Assembly (NCBI GenBank): GCA_902779945.1
Contig: CACZDN010000001.1
Span: 124,001 to 188,000 of the forward strand
Direction: 5' to 3'
Length of the DNA stretch: 64,000 nt
Origin: Oscillospiraceae bacterium
Lineage (GTDB): Bacteria; Bacillota; Clostridia; Oscillospirales; Oscillospiraceae
Part shown: positions 26,057 to 34,325 of the stretch, piece after piece
Layout: the number at the start of each line of letters is the position of its first letter
Position numbering within the stretch: position 1 is the first letter of the stretch
Position numbers and translations under genes: made by a program
Notes under the pieces: generated by a model
Told to the model about the DNA's origin: nothing
What the model saw: only the letters and a program-made list of their open reading frames with translations
The model's database searches: none

Positions 26057-26979
26057 CAGAAGAGCTCCTCAAAGTATTCGTCGAACAGCTCCCCGGCCTT
26101 CTCGCGCAGCGCCTCGGAATAGGCCTCATAACGCGCGAGCAGGAGACTTCCGTCCGCCGTCAGGCTGCTTTTGCCGCCGCCCGCGCCGCCCTGACTGCGC
26201 AGGATCAGGCTGTGTCCGAGCTGGCTTTCCAGCGTGCGGATCACATTCCAGCCGCTGGAATAGGACATCTGCATCCGCTGGCAGGCGGTGCGGACGGACC
26301 GCGTCTCGTCAATGAGCCGCAGCAGCATGGCGGCGCGGCTGTCAAAAAAAACCTTCTCCCGCGCAAGCGATACCTGGAGCACGGGCCGCACAAGCTGCTC
26401 GTTGTGAAAACGCAGCAGCGCCCGGTAATCCTCCGGCGTGTCCGCGTCGTGGAGGATGCCGGGGTCGTCCACCGCAACGCGCGCCATCGCCGCTCCGCAT
26501 CGGCCGATCGCGCCCTGTAGCCCGCCGTCCCCGCCGTCCGCAAGCAGCGCATCCACCAGCGCCGAGGCAATCATCAGGGGATGGCCGGTCCTGCCCTCAC
26601 AGACGGGGCAGGCCAGCTCCGCGCCGGATTCAATGAGCCGCGTGACCGTGAGCGCGGTGAAGAGCGGCACGTCCACGGGAGTGAAGAGAATGCGGTCGCA
26701 CTTGTCCCGGAGATAGGCGAGACCGATTTTTGCCGAGTCAAACATCTGCGTGGAGGCGTAGTCCTGATTGCGCAGAAAAACCAGCCCGCTTCCCGCGAGG
26801 TGCCGCTCCAGCTGCAGGGCGTTGTAGCCCGTGACCATCACGATCTTGCTCACGCCCGCCTGGTGGAAGGTGGCGACAACGCGCTGCGCGATCGAGATGG
26901 AGCCGATGTTCAGCATGGGTTTAAAGTCCCCCATGCGCGAGGACCTTCCCGCGGCCACAATGACTGCGCCGTACTGCAT
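26056..26979 (-). CDS. MobA-like NTP transferase fused to a ModE-like HTH, DVU_1551 family
   Basis: 307 residues from MQYGAVIVAAG; GGAGG lies 9 nt upstream, and the longer open frame upstream is not used. Residues 1-200 are a MobA/MocA-type nucleotidyltransferase (VAAGRSSRMGDFKPML, LFTPVDVPLF, GRTGHPLMI). Residues about 215-300 are a LysR/ModE-type winged helix, with SYSSGWNVIRTLESQLG as recognition region and GGAGGGKSSLTADGSLLLARY as in ModE. So one chain may activate molybdopterin with a nucleotide and bind DNA. It is the first gene of the three-gene operon and the best candidate regulator for the modA operator. Confidence 0.88.
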   Translation of the reverse strand: MQYGAVIVAAGRSSRMGDFKPMLNIGSISIAQRVVATFHQAGVSKIVMVTGYNALQLERHLAGSGLVFLRNQDYASTQMFDSAKIGLAYLRDKCDRILFTPVDVPLFTALTVTRLIESGAELACPVCEGRTGHPLMIASALVDALLADGGDGGLQGAIGRCGAAMARVAVDDPGILHDADTPEDYRALLRFHNEQLVRPVLQVSLAREKVFFDSRAAMLLRLIDETRSVRTACQRMQMSYSSGWNVIRTLESQLGHSLILRSQGGAGGGKSSLTADGSLLLARYEAYSEALREKAGELFDEYFEELF

Positions 26980-27025
26980 AAAAACACCTCCCGGCAAAAG
27001 CGAGCCGCAGCAGATTACGTCCCAC

Positions 27026-27034
27026 AGTATACCA
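27026..27034 (-). promoter_or_regulatory. Extended -10 promoter of the MobA/ModE-fusion operon
   Basis: TGGTATACT on the minus strand, 47 nt before the start at 26979. No good -35 is seen, which fits an extended -10 promoter. Confidence 0.5.
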
Positions 27035-27096
27035 TACTCTCGCAAAAAAGGAAAGAGCGTAAGCATTCAGCCCCACGGGCGTTTTTAATCCCATCA

Positions 27097-27155
27097 GGGA
27101 GTTCAGAGGGGCATCGGCCATTTGTTTTTGCGGGGGCGTGTACCTCGCAAAAAAC
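27097..27155 (-). repeat. Short repeat related to the modA hairpin cluster
   Basis: On the minus strand this reads TTTTTTGCGAGGTACACGCC and, 30 nt on, CCCCTCTGAACTCC, matching parts of 21127-21218 in the same order. The first part is again a hairpin (GTTTTTGCG/CGCAAAAAAC, 27124-27155). Confidence 0.7.
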
Positions 27156-27188
27156 ACCGCCCGGCAGGTCATCATGACCGGCCGGGCG
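27149..27188 (-). terminator. Terminator after lsrF
   Basis: Minus strand CGCCCGGCCGGTCAT/ATGACCTGCCGGGCG (27158-27188, one mismatch), then GGTGTTTTTT. A strong intrinsic terminator, 16 nt after the stop. Confidence 0.85.
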
Positions 27189-27204
27189 TTACTTCGTTCA
27201 TTTA

Positions 27205-28083
27205 TCAGTGGGTCATATCCTGGAAAAATTCGAAGGCTTCCTTGTCGGTGCAGCCCTCGTGCACGACCTTCCGCACAGCCTGCGCCATCTCGGCGGGGTG
27301 TGTGCTCTGGAAGATGTTGCGGCCCATGTCGACGCCGGCGGCGCCGTTCTGGATCACGTCGTAGGCAAGCGCAAGGGCCTCGGCCTCGGGCAGCTTCTTG
27401 CCGCCGGCCACCACAATGGGCACCGGGCAGGCCGCCACGATTTCGTCGAAGTGCTCGCAGTTATACGTCTTGACGATCTGCACACCCATCTCTGCTACGA
27501 TGCGGGTGGCGAGCTTGAAGTAGCGGTCGGTGCGCTCCATATCCTTGCCGACGGCCACAACGCCCAGCGTCGGGATGCCGTAGGTCATGCCGGCGTTGAT
27601 GACCTGGGAGAGGTTGTCGATGCTCTCGAGCTGTCCGTCCGCGCCGATAAAGGTCTGGACCGCCATGCAGTCGGCATCCAGACGGATCGCGTCTTCAATG
27701 TCGACAGCTACGACCTCATGGCTCAGATCATCGTTGAGCATGGAGGAGCCGGACGACACGCGCAGCGCAACGCCGCACTTGTTGGCAGCGGGCACGCAGG
27801 TGCGCAGCGCGCCGCGGGTGCACATGAGCACGTCCACATAGGGCATGAGTTTGGGGATGATGAGGTCCAGGCGTTCGAGACCCGCCGTGGAGCCCATGAA
27901 GTAGCCGTGATCGAAAGCGAACATGACCGTCTTTCCGGTCCTGGGATCAAAGATGTTGCTCAGGCGCCTCTTCATGCCCCAGCTCAGGCCGTTTGCGCCC
28001 TTGACCTGGAAGTCGCCCTGATTGGCAAAGGGCGTGCCGACATGATAGTCCTTCGCGACCTTCAGTCCGTCTTTATCTGCCAT
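27205..28083 (-). CDS. lsrF: 3-hydroxy-5-phosphonooxypentane-2,4-dione thiolase
   Basis: 292 residues, the LsrF size and a class I aldolase-like fold. The active-site lysine is in MGVQIVKTYNCEHF, and CPVPIVVAGGKKLPE, NGAAGVDMGRNIFQS and FAFDHGYFMGS are typical for LsrF. It splits the phosphorylated AI-2 breakdown product with CoA to acetyl-CoA and DHAP, removing the signal. AAAGGAG precedes the start. Last gene of the lsrACDB-F operon, 108 nt after lsrB with a hairpin between. Confidence 0.93.
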   Translation of the reverse strand: MADKDGLKVAKDYHVGTPFANQGDFQVKGANGLSWGMKRRLSNIFDPRTGKTVMFAFDHGYFMGSTAGLERLDLIIPKLMPYVDVLMCTRGALRTCVPAANKCGVALRVSSGSSMLNDDLSHEVVAVDIEDAIRLDADCMAVQTFIGADGQLESIDNLSQVINAGMTYGIPTLGVVAVGKDMERTDRYFKLATRIVAEMGVQIVKTYNCEHFDEIVAACPVPIVVAGGKKLPEAEALALAYDVIQNGAAGVDMGRNIFQSTHPAEMAQAVRKVVHEGCTDKEAFEFFQDMTH

Positions 28084-28110
28084 ATTGATTTTCTCCTTTG
28101 CTTGTTGGAC

Positions 28111-28140
28111 GCGGGCAGCGGGTTTACGCCCACTGCCCGC
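28111..28140 (-). other. Hairpin between lsrB and lsrF
   Basis: GCGGGCAGTGGG/CCCGCTGCCCGC around 6 nt on the minus strand, one mismatch in the stem and no T run. It probably stabilises the upstream lsrB mRNA end or lowers lsrF expression instead of stopping transcription. Confidence 0.55.
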
Positions 28141-28191
28141 GAAAGATTATAACGCGAAAGTTTATGAATTCAGATGCTGATCAGCAAAAGC

Positions 28192-29262
28192 TTAGAACGG
28201 GTAGTTGGCGACGTTCTCAGCGGTGAAGACAACGCGCTCAGGCAGAAGCACAACGCCGTTGTTCTCGTCAGCAGTCTCCTGGCCGGCGACCAGATCGCTG
28301 TTGGCAAGGATTTCAACTTCGCCGATGCCCGGGATGTCGATCTTGTCACCGACATGGACAGTGTTGCCGGCGGAGATGTAAGCAGCCAGATAGCAGCCCA
28401 TGGCGCCCTGGATGCCGCAGTCCCACAGACCCCAACGGGTGCAGATGCCGTTTTCAAGGTAGGTGGTCATGCCGGACGGGGGGCAGAAGCCGGTGATCGT
28501 GACGTCGGCCGCGGTCAGGCCCTTGTTCTGGGCAGCGCCGCACTGGCCGGGCAGAGCGGTGGAGTCGTTGCAGATGATGAGGTCGACGTCGGGGTTGGCC
28601 TCAAGCAGAGCCTCGCCGATGGAGACGGACTTTGCAGGATCCTGCTCGGAGAAGTAGGGGTCATGAACGGCAACCCAGGTGGGGTAGGTTTCCTTGATGT
28701 ACTCCTCACCGGCGACGTACCAGGAGTTCTGGTCGGCAACGGAGGGGTTGGAGAAGTGCCACACGTACTTGACTTCGCCGTTGACGTCGACGCCGCGCTC
28801 CTTCAGGGATTCAACGCCCATCTCGACGAGCATGGGTCCAAGAACAGCAGCGGTGCCCTGAGAGACCATCAGTGCACGGGAGTCGGGAGAAACGTCGGAG
28901 TCCCAGGTGCTGACGTAGATGCCGGCATCCTGCGCTTCCTGCAGCTTCTCATCCAGAGCGGTGGCGTCAACAGAGGAGATGCAGATGGCATCCACACCCT
29001 TGTCGATAGCCTGCTGGATCAGCTCGAGCTGGGTGGTGACGGAGGCATCGGGAGAGCCGATGTAGTCAACCGTCAGGCCCCACTCGGCGGCGTACTTCTG
29101 GGCGCCGTCGTTGGCGGCTTCGAAGAAGGAGTTGCCGGAGACCTTGGGGATGAAGGCGACGGTCATGCCATCGACAGGGCTCTTGCCTTCGGCGAAAGCG
29201 GCCGTGGAGCACAGAGCGAATACCAGGCACAGCGCAAGGACCAATGCTAAGGTTTTCTTCAT
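28192..29262 (-). CDS. lsrB: AI-2-binding protein of the Lsr ABC transporter
   Basis: 356 residues from MKKTLALVLA, with GGAGG 8 nt upstream. Signal peptide to about residue 24 (AAFA-EGK); no lipobox. The fold is the sugar-binding type I periplasmic protein. Of the six AI-2 contacts known for Salmonella LsrB, the lysine (AFIPK40), the TWDSD aspartate, the ADQN aspartate-glutamine pair and the ALP proline are present; the sixth (Ala in Salmonella) appears to be Gln here (ALPGQ), subject to alignment. The C-terminal phrase NGVVLLPERVVF is typical. Binds AI-2 outside the membrane and passes it to the LsrCD permease. Confidence 0.9.
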   Translation of the reverse strand: MKKTLALVLALCLVFALCSTAAFAEGKSPVDGMTVAFIPKVSGNSFFEAANDGAQKYAAEWGLTVDYIGSPDASVTTQLELIQQAIDKGVDAICISSVDATALDEKLQEAQDAGIYVSTWDSDVSPDSRALMVSQGTAAVLGPMLVEMGVESLKERGVDVNGEVKYVWHFSNPSVADQNSWYVAGEEYIKETYPTWVAVHDPYFSEQDPAKSVSIGEALLEANPDVDLIICNDSTALPGQCGAAQNKGLTAADVTITGFCPPSGMTTYLENGICTRWGLWDCGIQGAMGCYLAAYISAGNTVHVGDKIDIPGIGEVEILANSDLVAGQETADENNGVVLLPERVVFTAENVANYPF

Positions 29263-29321
29263 TTTCTTTTCCTCCAATCAAATTTTTATCTCAAGAGGTC
29301 TTTCACCTCATGAAATACAGA

Positions 29322-30344
29322 TTACCGGGCTGAGCCGCGTTTTTTGAACAGGGACGAAATCATGTGCTGGCCTGCGATCTCGCGGCCGAGGACAACCAGC
29401 ACCAGGATGATGCCGACGGGCAGGTCGAGGTTCTGGGTGCTCACCCCGAAGCACAGAGGCAGACCGTAGCGCAGGATGCAGATAATGAGAGAAGCAAGCA
29501 CCGTGCCGAGAATGCTGCCCTTGCCGCCGGTGTTGAGCGTACCGCCCAGGACGACTGCCGTGATGATGGCAAGCGTGTAGCCGGACCCGTGGTTATACTT
29601 GGCGGAGTTCATGTTCGAGGTCAGCAGTGTGCCGGCCAGCGCCGCGGAAACGGCGGAGAGGACGTAGGTGCTCATGATGACAAGGCGGGTGTTGATGCCG
29701 GAATACTCTGCGGCCTGCTGGTTGACGCCGATGAGGTACAGGCGCTCGCCGTATTTGGTGCGGTGCAGAATCCAGACGCACAATACGATCAGCACCAGAT
29801 AGATCCAGATCTGCATCGGGATGCCGAGAAGCTCCCCCTTGCCGAGGAAGCGGAAGTCCACAAAGGTCTTTCCCTCCTTGGCGGGAAAGCCGCTGATGCC
29901 CTGGTAGGCGGGCGTGGCGGACATGCCGGAGATGAGCAGCGCAAGTCCGGAATAGAGGAAGCTGCCGCCCAGCGTGACCACCATGGGCTGCACGCCGCAG
30001 TAGGCCACGAAGAAGCCGGACAGCGCGCCGCATACCGCGGCGGCGACAATGGCGATGACGACCGCGACCCAGATGTTGAGTCCCGCGTCACTCCACAGCA
30101 CGCCCTCGATGATGCTCGTGAGGCCGATGATGGAGGCGGCCTGGATATCGATGCCGCCGGTGATCATGACGAGGGTCACAAAGAGGGAGATGATGCAGAC
30201 GCTGATGTAGTTGACGATACTCGTCATGATGGAATTGACGCGCAGGAACTTGGGGTTTGCCGAGCCGAAAACCACGAACTCGAGCACCAGGAAAATGACC
30301 AGGAAGAACTCCCAGCGGCGGAAAAGCTTTTTCAGTGCCTTCAT
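29322..30344 (-). CDS. lsrD: Lsr transporter permease (LsrD-like)
   Basis: 340 residues, about nine membrane segments, BPD_transp_2 family like RbsC. It carries AYCGVQPMVVTLGGSFLYSG and LGGTLNTGGKGSILGT, conserved loops of this family. Its start overlaps the lsrC-like stop by 4 nt (ATGA). The D versus C label rests on gene order. Confidence 0.88.
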   Translation of the reverse strand: MKALKKLFRRWEFFLVIFLVLEFVVFGSANPKFLRVNSIMTSIVNYISVCIISLFVTLVMITGGIDIQAASIIGLTSIIEGVLWSDAGLNIWVAVVIAIVAAAVCGALSGFFVAYCGVQPMVVTLGGSFLYSGLALLISGMSATPAYQGISGFPAKEGKTFVDFRFLGKGELLGIPMQIWIYLVLIVLCVWILHRTKYGERLYLIGVNQQAAEYSGINTRLVIMSTYVLSAVSAALAGTLLTSNMNSAKYNHGSGYTLAIITAVVLGGTLNTGGKGSILGTVLASLIICILRYGLPLCFGVSTQNLDLPVGIILVLVVLGREIAGQHMISSLFKKRGSAR

Positions 30345-31357
30345 GCCTCGTCTCCTCCTTTCGCGGCTCCCGGCGCCGTGCGGGACAGCAGCCGTTTGCG
30401 GCGGGACATCTCGATGGAGCGGCGCTGCGTCAGCGAGTCGACGACCACGATGACGATGAGCATGATGCCCGTGATGGTGTTGTTGTAGTCGGAGGGCAGG
30501 CCGATAAAGACCAGCAGTCTGCTGATAGAGGACATGATGACCGCGCCGATGGCCGCGCCCACCATGTTGCCGAGGCCGCCCGAGAGGGAGATGCCGCCCA
30601 GCACGCAGGCCGCGATGGCCGTCATCTCATAGCCGTTGCCCGCGACGGTCATGACCTGGCGGTACTTGGAGGCGAAGACATAGCCCGCGATGCCGGCGAA
30701 GACGCCGCAGAGAATGTAGGCGATGAGCTTTGTGCGGAAGACCGAAATGCCCACCAGATTTGCGCCGCCGGGATTGTCGCCGACAGCGATGAAATACTTG
30801 CCCTTGCGTGTGCGTGTGAGCAGGACGTGGGCAATCGCGACCAGCAGGATGGTCAGCGCATAGTACAGGGTGATCTGTGCGAAAAGCTCCTTGTTGCCGT
30901 AGTAGGCGATGGGGCCGCCGAAGTTTTCCACCGTGCGCCCGTCGGTCACGATGTAGATCAGGCCGCGGATCAGGCCGTTGGTACCGAGAGTGAAGATCAG
31001 GGAAGGCACGCCGAAAAAGGCCACGCCTACGCCGTTGAATACGCCCACCGCCGCGCCGACCGCTACGCAGATGAGGAGCATCTTGCCGATGCTGCCGCCG
31101 CTTTGGGCGATGAGCCCTGTCATGGCTGCCGTGAGACCGAGGGTCGCGCCGATGGAGACATCGATCTCGCCGGTCATGATGACGAACGCGATGCCGATAG
31201 CCAGCAGCGTGTACATGGTGGCGGTATTGAAGCAGTTGATAATATTGGAATAGGTGAGGAAGTTATGATCGGCAATACCGGTTATCAGGAACAGCAGAAG
31301 CAGGAATACAAGGCTGGACATCCAGCGCACCTTGAATAAATCTTTTATCTTATTCAT
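30341..31357 (-). CDS. lsrC: Lsr transporter permease (LsrC-like)
   Basis: 338 residues, about nine membrane segments, second BPD_transp_2 permease. Conserved loops include EIDVSIGATLGLTAAM and VLGGISLSGGLGNMVGA, the positions that contact the ATPase and line the channel in RbsC-type permeases. The start overlaps the ATPase stop by 4 nt. Pairs with LsrD in the inner channel. Confidence 0.88.
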   Translation of the reverse strand: MNKIKDLFKVRWMSSLVFLLLLFLITGIADHNFLTYSNIINCFNTATMYTLLAIGIAFVIMTGEIDVSIGATLGLTAAMTGLIAQSGGSIGKMLLICVAVGAAVGVFNGVGVAFFGVPSLIFTLGTNGLIRGLIYIVTDGRTVENFGGPIAYYGNKELFAQITLYYALTILLVAIAHVLLTRTRKGKYFIAVGDNPGGANLVGISVFRTKLIAYILCGVFAGIAGYVFASKYRQVMTVAGNGYEMTAIAACVLGGISLSGGLGNMVGAAIGAVIMSSISRLLVFIGLPSDYNNTITGIMLIVIVVVDSLTQRRSIEMSRRKRLLSRTAPGAAKGGDEA

Positions 31358-32886
31358 TCCGCCACCGCCTTTTTCTGTGCGATTCCAAAGGAGGCGCCGG
31401 TCAGGACGTCCTGGGTGATCTCGTCATGCCTGAACTCTCCGTTGATGCGCCCCTGGAAAACCGTGATGGCACGGTCGGCAAGCTCCACGACCTCCTCAAT
31501 GTCCGAGGAGACCATGAGCACCGCCACGCCCGCGTCCTTGAGCTGGTGGATGATATTGTACACATCGCCGCGCGCTGCGGCGTCAATGCCGCGGGTCGGC
31601 TCGTCGAGGATGACGACCTTGGGACTTGTGGACAGCGCGCGCGCGATGACAACCTTCTGCTGGTTGCCGCCGGAGAGGCTGCCGATCAGGTCCTCAAGAG
31701 AGACGATCTTCGTGCGGAACTCATCCACATACTTCCGGGAAATTTCGTTCTGGCGCTTCCGGTTCATATTCACGTGACCGATCTCGTCGGTGTTTAAAAG
31801 GGCCGAGGTGGTGTTGGAGGAGATCGAGCGGATCTTGAACAGGCCGTGATAATGCCGGTCCTCGGGCACGAAGTTGATGCCCTCCTTCAGAATGCGCGCG
31901 GTGGAAAGGCCCGTGATGTCCCTGCCGCCGAGCTTCACGGTGCCGCCGAGCACCTTGTCGCGCCCGAAGATCGTGCTGATGAGCTCGGTGCGGCCCGCGC
32001 CGACCACACCCGCGATGCCTAGGATCTCGCCGGGATAGAGGTCAAAGGAAATGTCGCTGAAGCCGTAGCCGCTGAGATTGCGGACCTCCATCACGGGCTT
32101 GAGCTTGTCGTACGGCACCGGCACATAGGCCCCTTTGCCTGACTCCTGCATCTCTGCATCTGTCGGCAAAAGGCCGCGGATGAGCATTTGTTTGTCGAAC
32201 TCTCCCACCGGGCCGCGCAGGGTGATGACGCCGTCCTTCATGATGGCGACATCGGTCGCGATCTCAAACACCTCCGTCAGGCGGTGGGTGATGTAGATCA
32301 TGCTGATGCCCTTGCTCTTGAGATCCTCCACCACACGGAACAGAGCCTGCACCTCGCCGAAGGTGAGGGCGCTGGTGGGCTCGTCCAGGATGAGGACCTT
32401 GGCCTCGCGCATCATGCCGCGCAGGATCTCCACAAGCTGCTGCTCGGCGATGGAGAGGGTATTTGCCTTGCGCTGGAGGTTGAGCTTGAAGCCCAGCTCC
32501 TCCATATGCTTTGCCAGACGCTTTTTCAGTTCCTGGGTGCTCTCATGGAAACCCATGAGGATGTTCTCCTCCACCGTCATGTTGGGGAAGAGCATCGGCT
32601 CCTGCGGTACCATGTAGACGCCCGCCGCGAGCGCAGCGGACGGATTGGTCATGTTGACCGCCTTGCCGTCAATATAGATCTCGCCGCCGTCGGCCCGGTA
32701 GATGCCCATGATGATCTTCATGAGCGTGCTCTTCCCGGCGCCGTTGCCGCCGATGAGCACAAGCACGTCCCCCGCATGGAGATCGATGCTCACGCCCTTC
32801 AATACGGCGTTGGTGCCGAAGGACTTGGTGATGTCCTTCACCGACAGCGTGCACGACAAATTCTGCTTTGTCATTTCTCCGGTCAC
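31354..32886 (-). CDS. lsrA: Lsr transporter ATP-binding protein with two ABC domains
   Basis: 510 residues from a GTG at 32886, chosen because GGAGGA sits 7 nt upstream; ATG at 32874 in the same frame has poorer spacing. Two ABC domains as in RbsA: first with Walker A GGNGAGKST and signature region LSIAEQQLVEIL (SGG replaced by IAE, as in LsrA/RbsA first halves), Walker B LILDEPTSAL; second with the degenerate Walker A GVVGAGRTEL, signature LSGGNQQKVV and DEPTRGID. Energises uptake of AI-2. First gene of the operon. Confidence 0.92.
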   Translation of the reverse strand: MTGEMTKQNLSCTLSVKDITKSFGTNAVLKGVSIDLHAGDVLVLIGGNGAGKSTLMKIIMGIYRADGGEIYIDGKAVNMTNPSAALAAGVYMVPQEPMLFPNMTVEENILMGFHESTQELKKRLAKHMEELGFKLNLQRKANTLSIAEQQLVEILRGMMREAKVLILDEPTSALTFGEVQALFRVVEDLKSKGISMIYITHRLTEVFEIATDVAIMKDGVITLRGPVGEFDKQMLIRGLLPTDAEMQESGKGAYVPVPYDKLKPVMEVRNLSGYGFSDISFDLYPGEILGIAGVVGAGRTELISTIFGRDKVLGGTVKLGGRDITGLSTARILKEGINFVPEDRHYHGLFKIRSISSNTTSALLNTDEIGHVNMNRKRQNEISRKYVDEFRTKIVSLEDLIGSLSGGNQQKVVIARALSTSPKVVILDEPTRGIDAAARGDVYNIIHQLKDAGVAVLMVSSDIEEVVELADRAITVFQGRINGEFRHDEITQDVLTGASFGIAQKKAVAE

Positions 32887-32951
32887 AGCAATTCCTCCCC
32901 AGCCAGGAAGTGAACATAACATTTGCGGACAAGTCAAACATTCGTGCTTAT

Positions 32952-32980
32952 AGTTTATCGTCTTAGCCTTTTTTTGTCAA
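32952..32980 (-). promoter_or_regulatory. Promoter of the lsrACDBF operon
   Basis: TTGACA (32975-32980), 17 nt, TAAACT (32952-32957) on the minus strand, 66 nt before the lsrA GTG. It lies in the divergent control region with lsrR. Confidence 0.85.
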
Positions 32981-33066
32981 CAGCGTTTTCATTGTGCGCA
33001 TTAGCAAAAAAACAGGAGGTGCTTTTGTCACTATCTGCTAAAATTCATTTTTTTTACAATTCCCCT

Positions 33067-33095
33067 TTGTATGTTGTGACCCAATAGTATATAAT
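33067..33095 (+). promoter_or_regulatory. Putative promoter of lsrR
   Basis: TTGTAT (33067-33072), 17 nt, perfect TATAAT (33090-33095) on the plus strand, about 118 nt before lsrR. The -35 is weak. Confidence 0.6.
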
Positions 33096-33173
33096 ACTAA
33101 CGAAAATTACCCATTTTATGCCCGCTTGCCCCGGCAGGAAAAAAGGAAGCGCGGATACGCAGCATGAAACGAT

Positions 33174-33198
33174 CTTTTGTTTGCTTGTGCAACAAAAG
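33174..33198. promoter_or_regulatory. Inverted repeat ahead of lsrR
   Basis: CTTTTGTT and AACAAAAG, perfect 8-bp arms, 9-nt spacer, 15 nt before the lsrR start codon. Possible LsrR operator for self-control, or a leader hairpin near the ribosome binding site. Confidence 0.5.
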
Positions 33199-33212
33199 TC
33201 AAGGAGGCGCAT

Positions 33213-34163
33213 ATGTCTGAACGAGACGCCAGTGTATCCATGAATTATGAGGAGATCCTCATGGCAAAGGCCGCCTGGTATTATTATCATGAGGACAAGA
33301 CACAGCAGCAGGTATCCCAGCTTCTGGGCCTGAGCCGCATGAAGGTCATCAAGCTCCTGGAGCAGGCCAAGCAGGCCGGGATCATCCAGTTCCGTTTCCG
33401 GCATGACAGCATGAGCCGTCTGGAGCTGGAACAAAGGCTGATGACGGGCTTTCTCCTCAAGGACTGCTTTATCGTGCCCCCGCCCCCCTCGCTGGAGACG
33501 GCGAACGACAACGTGGCCAGGGCTGCCTCCATGTATATTGCCAACCGCGTTGAAGGCGAGGCCTTTATCAATATTGGCTACGGCGACACGGCGAGCCGGG
33601 TGCTCAACTATCTCGCCCTGGCCAACGACCGCACGCTCTCATGCGTGTCGCTCACCGGCGGGGTCAGCCCCTATCTGCCGAACGCCCGCTCGAGCATCTT
33701 TAACTCACGCCTCTACCTGATCCCGACGCCGCTTCTGGTATCCTCCACCCAGGTTGCCGCCGCCATGAAGGCCGAAAAGGCGATCCAGGACATTCAGGCG
33801 CTCATTCCGCTGTCCTCCCTGTCGGTGATCGGCATCGGCGCCATGAATGACGACGCGACGGTCCTGACAAGCGGCGTGCTCACCAATCATGATTTTCTGG
33901 TGCTCAAGCGGAACGGCGCCGTGGGTGATATCCTGAGTCATTTTATCAACGAAAGCGGCGAGCCCGTGTCCAGCGATCTCGAGGCGCGCACCATCAGCAC
34001 AGACCTTGACACGCTCAAGGGGCTGGAGAACGTGATCGGCGTGGCCGCGGGCGTGAACAAGGTGCAAGCCATCCGCGCGGTGCTGCGCGGCGGATATCTG
34101 GATGTACTCATCACGGACGAGGACACGGCGCTGGCGCTCGCCGCCACCATCACGGAACATTAA
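33213..34163 (+). CDS. lsrR: SorC-family transcriptional regulator LsrR
   Basis: 316 residues from MSERDASVS (AAGGAGG 6 nt upstream). An N-terminal HTH (AKAAWYYYHEDKTQQQVSQL, then GLSRMKVIKLLEQA) is followed by the sugar-binding domain (NIGYGDTASRVLNYL, SLTGGVSPYL, VIGIGAMNDDATV, AAGVNKVQAIRAVLRGGYLDVL). SorC-type LsrR represses lsr genes until phospho-AI-2 binds. It is divergent from lsrA and next to lsrK, as in enteric bacteria. The stop codon TAA (34161-34163) is the outer end of a MITE-like element; the protein ends ITEH, the normal place for this family, so little coding sequence was lost. Confidence 0.92.
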   Translation: MSERDASVSMNYEEILMAKAAWYYYHEDKTQQQVSQLLGLSRMKVIKLLEQAKQAGIIQFRFRHDSMSRLELEQRLMTGFLLKDCFIVPPPPSLETANDNVARAASMYIANRVEGEAFINIGYGDTASRVLNYLALANDRTLSCVSLTGGVSPYLPNARSSIFNSRLYLIPTPLLVSSTQVAAAMKAEKAIQDIQALIPLSSLSVIGIGAMNDDATVLTSGVLTNHDFLVLKRNGAVGDILSHFINESGEPVSSDLEARTISTDLDTLKGLENVIGVAAGVNKVQAIRAVLRGGYLDVLITDEDTALALAATITEH

Positions 34164-34293
34164 GGCAACACCGCACAATCCGCCTGCGGCATCTTACGGA
34201 AAAATCACGCAAAGTATGCCTGCGAAAAACTGCCATCGTCAGAACCCGATTTTTCTCAGGACCTGCTCTTTCGGGATTATGCGGTGCTGCCTT
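34161..34293 (+). repeat. MITE-like inverted-repeat element, copy 4 (internal deletion)
   Basis: 133 bp from TAAGGCAACACCGCACAATC to GGGATTATGCGGTGCTGCCTT. Against the copy at 8022 it lacks about 35 bp of the inner stem. It starts at the lsrR stop codon and ends 33 nt before lsrK, so it separates the two genes. Confidence 0.85.
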
Positions 34294-34325
34294 CAAAAAC
34301 TGTAAATATACGGGAGGTTCATGCT

